From contig CAJOEI010000018.1 in the NCBI GenBank assembly GCA_905233465.1, positions 1-51,439 on the forward strand: a stretch of DNA of 51,439 bases, read 5' to 3'. Positions 49,746 through 51,439 of this stretch are shown one piece after another (the stretch's first letter is position 1; every line of letters begins with the position of its first letter). This DNA comes from an uncultured Bacteroidaceae bacterium (GTDB lineage Bacteria; Bacteroidota; Bacteroidia; Bacteroidales; Bacteroidaceae). A model generated the notes under the pieces. It worked only from the letters and a program-made list of their open reading frames with translations, searched no databases and had not been told where the DNA came from. A program made the position numbers and the translations under genes.

Positions 49746-50393
49746 ATGAAAACAGTAGCATTCGTGCCTATCAAGATGAATAGCCAGCGGGTTCCCCATA
49801 AGAATATCCTGCCGCTTGGGAAGCATTCTCTGGCTTGGTATATTTTCGATGCCTTGAATAAGGTGAAAGGAATAGATGAGATTTTTGTCTATTGCAGTGA
49901 CGAAGCGATTAAGGAATACATTCCGGACAATGTCACTTTTTTGAAGAGGGACCCCTATCTGGACGGTAACGAGGTGAAGGGCTTTGAGATTTATGAGCGT
50001 TTCATCCGTGAAGTCGACGCGGAGGTATATGTCCTCTCTCACGCCACATCCCCGTTCGTCTCCTCCCAGAGTATCCAAACGGCCTTGGACCACATCCTGT
50101 CCGGTGAGAATGACTCTGCTTTTTCTGCAAAAAAGATCCAGACCTTCCTGTGGGATCACTCGGGTCCTCTGAACTATGATCCCAACGACGTGCCGAGGAC
50201 TCAGGACTTGTCTCCCGTGTTCGCCGAGGTCGGCGCATTCTATATGTTCCGGAAAGAGGTTTTCACGGAAATGCGCAGACGGATCGGCAAGAATCCTTTT
50301 ATCCAGGTCCTGGATGATATCGAGGGGGTCGATATCGACGAACCCGCCGAGTTTGAATTTGCCCGGATGATAGCAGAGTTCAAGAATATCTGA
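49746..50393 (+). CDS. Acylneuraminate cytidylyltransferase-like CMP-sugar synthetase
   Basis: A 215-residue enzyme of the NeuA/KdsB-type family that activates an ulosonic acid with CTP. Visible are VAFVPIKMNSQRVPHKN (the CTP-binding loop with Arg/Lys), VYCSDEAIKEYIP, LSHATSPFVSS and GVDIDEPAEFEFAR near the end. Substrate is unknown: no NeuB-type synthase is present in the window, and the neighbour is an HMGL-type aldolase. It starts 29 nt after wecB. Confidence 0.82.
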   Translation: MKTVAFVPIKMNSQRVPHKNILPLGKHSLAWYIFDALNKVKGIDEIFVYCSDEAIKEYIPDNVTFLKRDPYLDGNEVKGFEIYERFIREVDAEVYVLSHATSPFVSSQSIQTALDHILSGENDSAFSAKKIQTFLWDHSGPLNYDPNDVPRTQDLSPVFAEVGAFYMFRKEVFTEMRRRIGKNPFIQVLDDIEGVDIDEPAEFEFARMIAEFKNI

Positions 50394-50404
50394 CAAGAAC
50401 GCGT

Positions 50405-51439
50405 ATGAGGAACGTCAAACTGCTGGATTGCACCCTTCGGGACGGAGGAAGAATCATAAACTGTGCGTTTGCCGACGAGCAGATTTCGGGTATTGCCCGC
50501 GGGCTGACCAATGGGAATATAGATATCGTGGAGATGGGTTTCCTGAGGAGCAACTGCGAGTATAATAAGAATTCTACCTTTTTCACGGAGCTAGAACAGA
50601 TCAAGCGCTTCATTCCCGAGAAGCGGGGGCATACGATGTATGTCGGAAGGAATATGGGATGTGGGACTTCAGCCGTATCAAGCCCAGGGAGAAGGATGGG
50701 ATCGACGGGTTCCGGGTCGGTTACCGCAAGAAGGACCTCAAAGCTGCCATCGATACATTCAAGATAGTCAAGGACAATGGCTATGAACTGTTTATCCAGG
50801 GCGTGGAGAGTCTCTCATACTCCGATCTGGAGATGCTTCAGGCAATCGAGGTTATCAATGAGATCCATCCGTATTCCTTCGGTATCGTTGACACATATGG
50901 AGCTATGTATAAGGATGACGTGCTCCGTTTCTACAGTCTACTCGACCACAACCTTGATGATGACATTGCCATTGATTTCCATTCGCACAACAATATGCAG
51001 CTCTCCTTCTCGTTTGCCCAGGAGGTAGTCGAGGCGAGCAGGGGAGTCCGTCCGGTCATCATCGATACTACGCTCGAAGGACTGGGTAAGGGTACGGGAA
51101 ACCTTAATACCGAACTGATGGTGGACTTCTTGAACCGCAAAAAGTACTATACTTATGATGAGGATGAAATCTTCGACATCATTGACGAGTATATCGAGTG
51201 GATCAAGAAAGACCATACGTGGGAGTATCAGATACCCTATTTTATGGCGGGAATCTATAGTTCCCACGCTAACAATATCATCTATCTGCAGGACAAGCAC
51301 CGCCTTGGTACAAGGGACATCAAGAACATTCTTTCGATGATCGATCCCGTAAAACGGAAACGATATGATTATGACAATATCGAGCGGCTCTATATGCAGT
51401 ACTCCGGGACGAAAGTGGATGACCGGGATGCGATTCATC
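50405..51439 (+). pseudogene. HMGL-type aldolase gene, frameshifted and cut by the window end
   Basis: An aldolase of the HMG-CoA-lyase/4-hydroxy-2-oxovalerate-aldolase TIM-barrel type: LLDCTLRDGGRIINC (6-20) with the metal Asp, GFLRSNCEYN, then after a frame change MWDFSRIKPRE, DTYGAMYKDDVLRFY, IDFHSHNNMQLSFSFA (metal His-x-His) and TTLEGLGKGTGNLNTELM. The change lies at 50645-50649: five bases stand where six are expected between V(GTC) and EYGMW, i.e. one base lost. The second frame stays open to the last base, so the 3' end is outside the window. It may supply the acid sugar for the cytidylyltransferase (inference). Confidence 0.8.

Noticed and set aside
1..51439. tRNA, rRNA or tmRNA genes
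   Set aside because: No cloverleaf with TTCGA-type T-arm or rRNA segment was recognised by eye in the intergenic regions; a covariance search would be needed to be certain.

Overview
The window looks like a chromosomal segment of a Bacteroidales bacterium, most likely Prevotellaceae. Evidence: TAnnTTTG-type -7 promoter elements, an Rnf operon headed by rseC, DUF4348 and DUF4494 proteins, type IX secretion (T9SS) C-termini on secreted proteins, and an exopolysaccharide locus led by a NusG-like regulator. No tRNA, rRNA, CRISPR array or recognisable transposase was seen.

Housekeeping half (1-26.8 kb). In order: murB and a DUF4348 lipoprotein (minus strand); pheS, an ABC ATPase, the putrescine pair aguB/aguA, pfkA, a T9SS-sorted PKD-type protein, the operon rseC-rnfBCDGEA, then yggS with a DUF4494 gene on the minus strand. 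Next is a surface/regulatory block: a small secreted protein, a Cthe_2159-like beta-helix protein with a glycine-rich insert, a LytS-type kinase and LytTR regulator, and a 1494-residue rhamnogalacturonan lyase with autotransporter-type repeats. A Na/phosphate symporter gene follows, flanked by two inverted copies of a ~180-bp composite palindromic element.

Leader and polysaccharide half (26.8-51.4 kb). A consensus promoter opens a ~1.1-kb leader holding six regularly spaced AACATCC-type motifs that can fold into a long hairpin. A 401-residue NusG/UpxY-like protein follows, then sugar-nucleotide genes: ugd, gmd and fcl (GDP-fucose), capE, capG and capF (UDP-N-acetyl-L-fucosamine), a UDP-glucuronate-epimerase-like gene, a CapD-like gene, wecB, a CMP-sugar synthetase and an aldolase. 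No glycosyltransferase, flippase or polymerase lies in the window, so the locus continues to the right.

The most unusual feature is what is wedged into this locus. Four small genes (two GxxExxY PD-(D/E)XK proteins, one four-helix-bundle/IVS protein, one DUF559 endonuclease) each sit between arms of their own short-repeat family. The same repeat families also occur inside neighbouring enzyme genes as in-frame peptide insertions (capF twice, capE, gmd, epimerase), and the DUF559 cassette lies inside the epimerase gene between near-perfect 34-nt inverted repeats. I interpret these as loop-invading repeat/cargo elements, comparable in logic to Rickettsia palindromic elements and 23S rRNA intervening sequences.

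Two defence-like modules are embedded in the same locus: an OLD-like ATPase with a short Toprim-like partner, and a three-gene system matching Detocs (kinase, lone receiver, receiver-nucleosidase). Several genes between 36 and 51 kb carry frameshifts or a stop. These are either real decay of a recombining locus or assembly errors, which sequence alone cannot settle.
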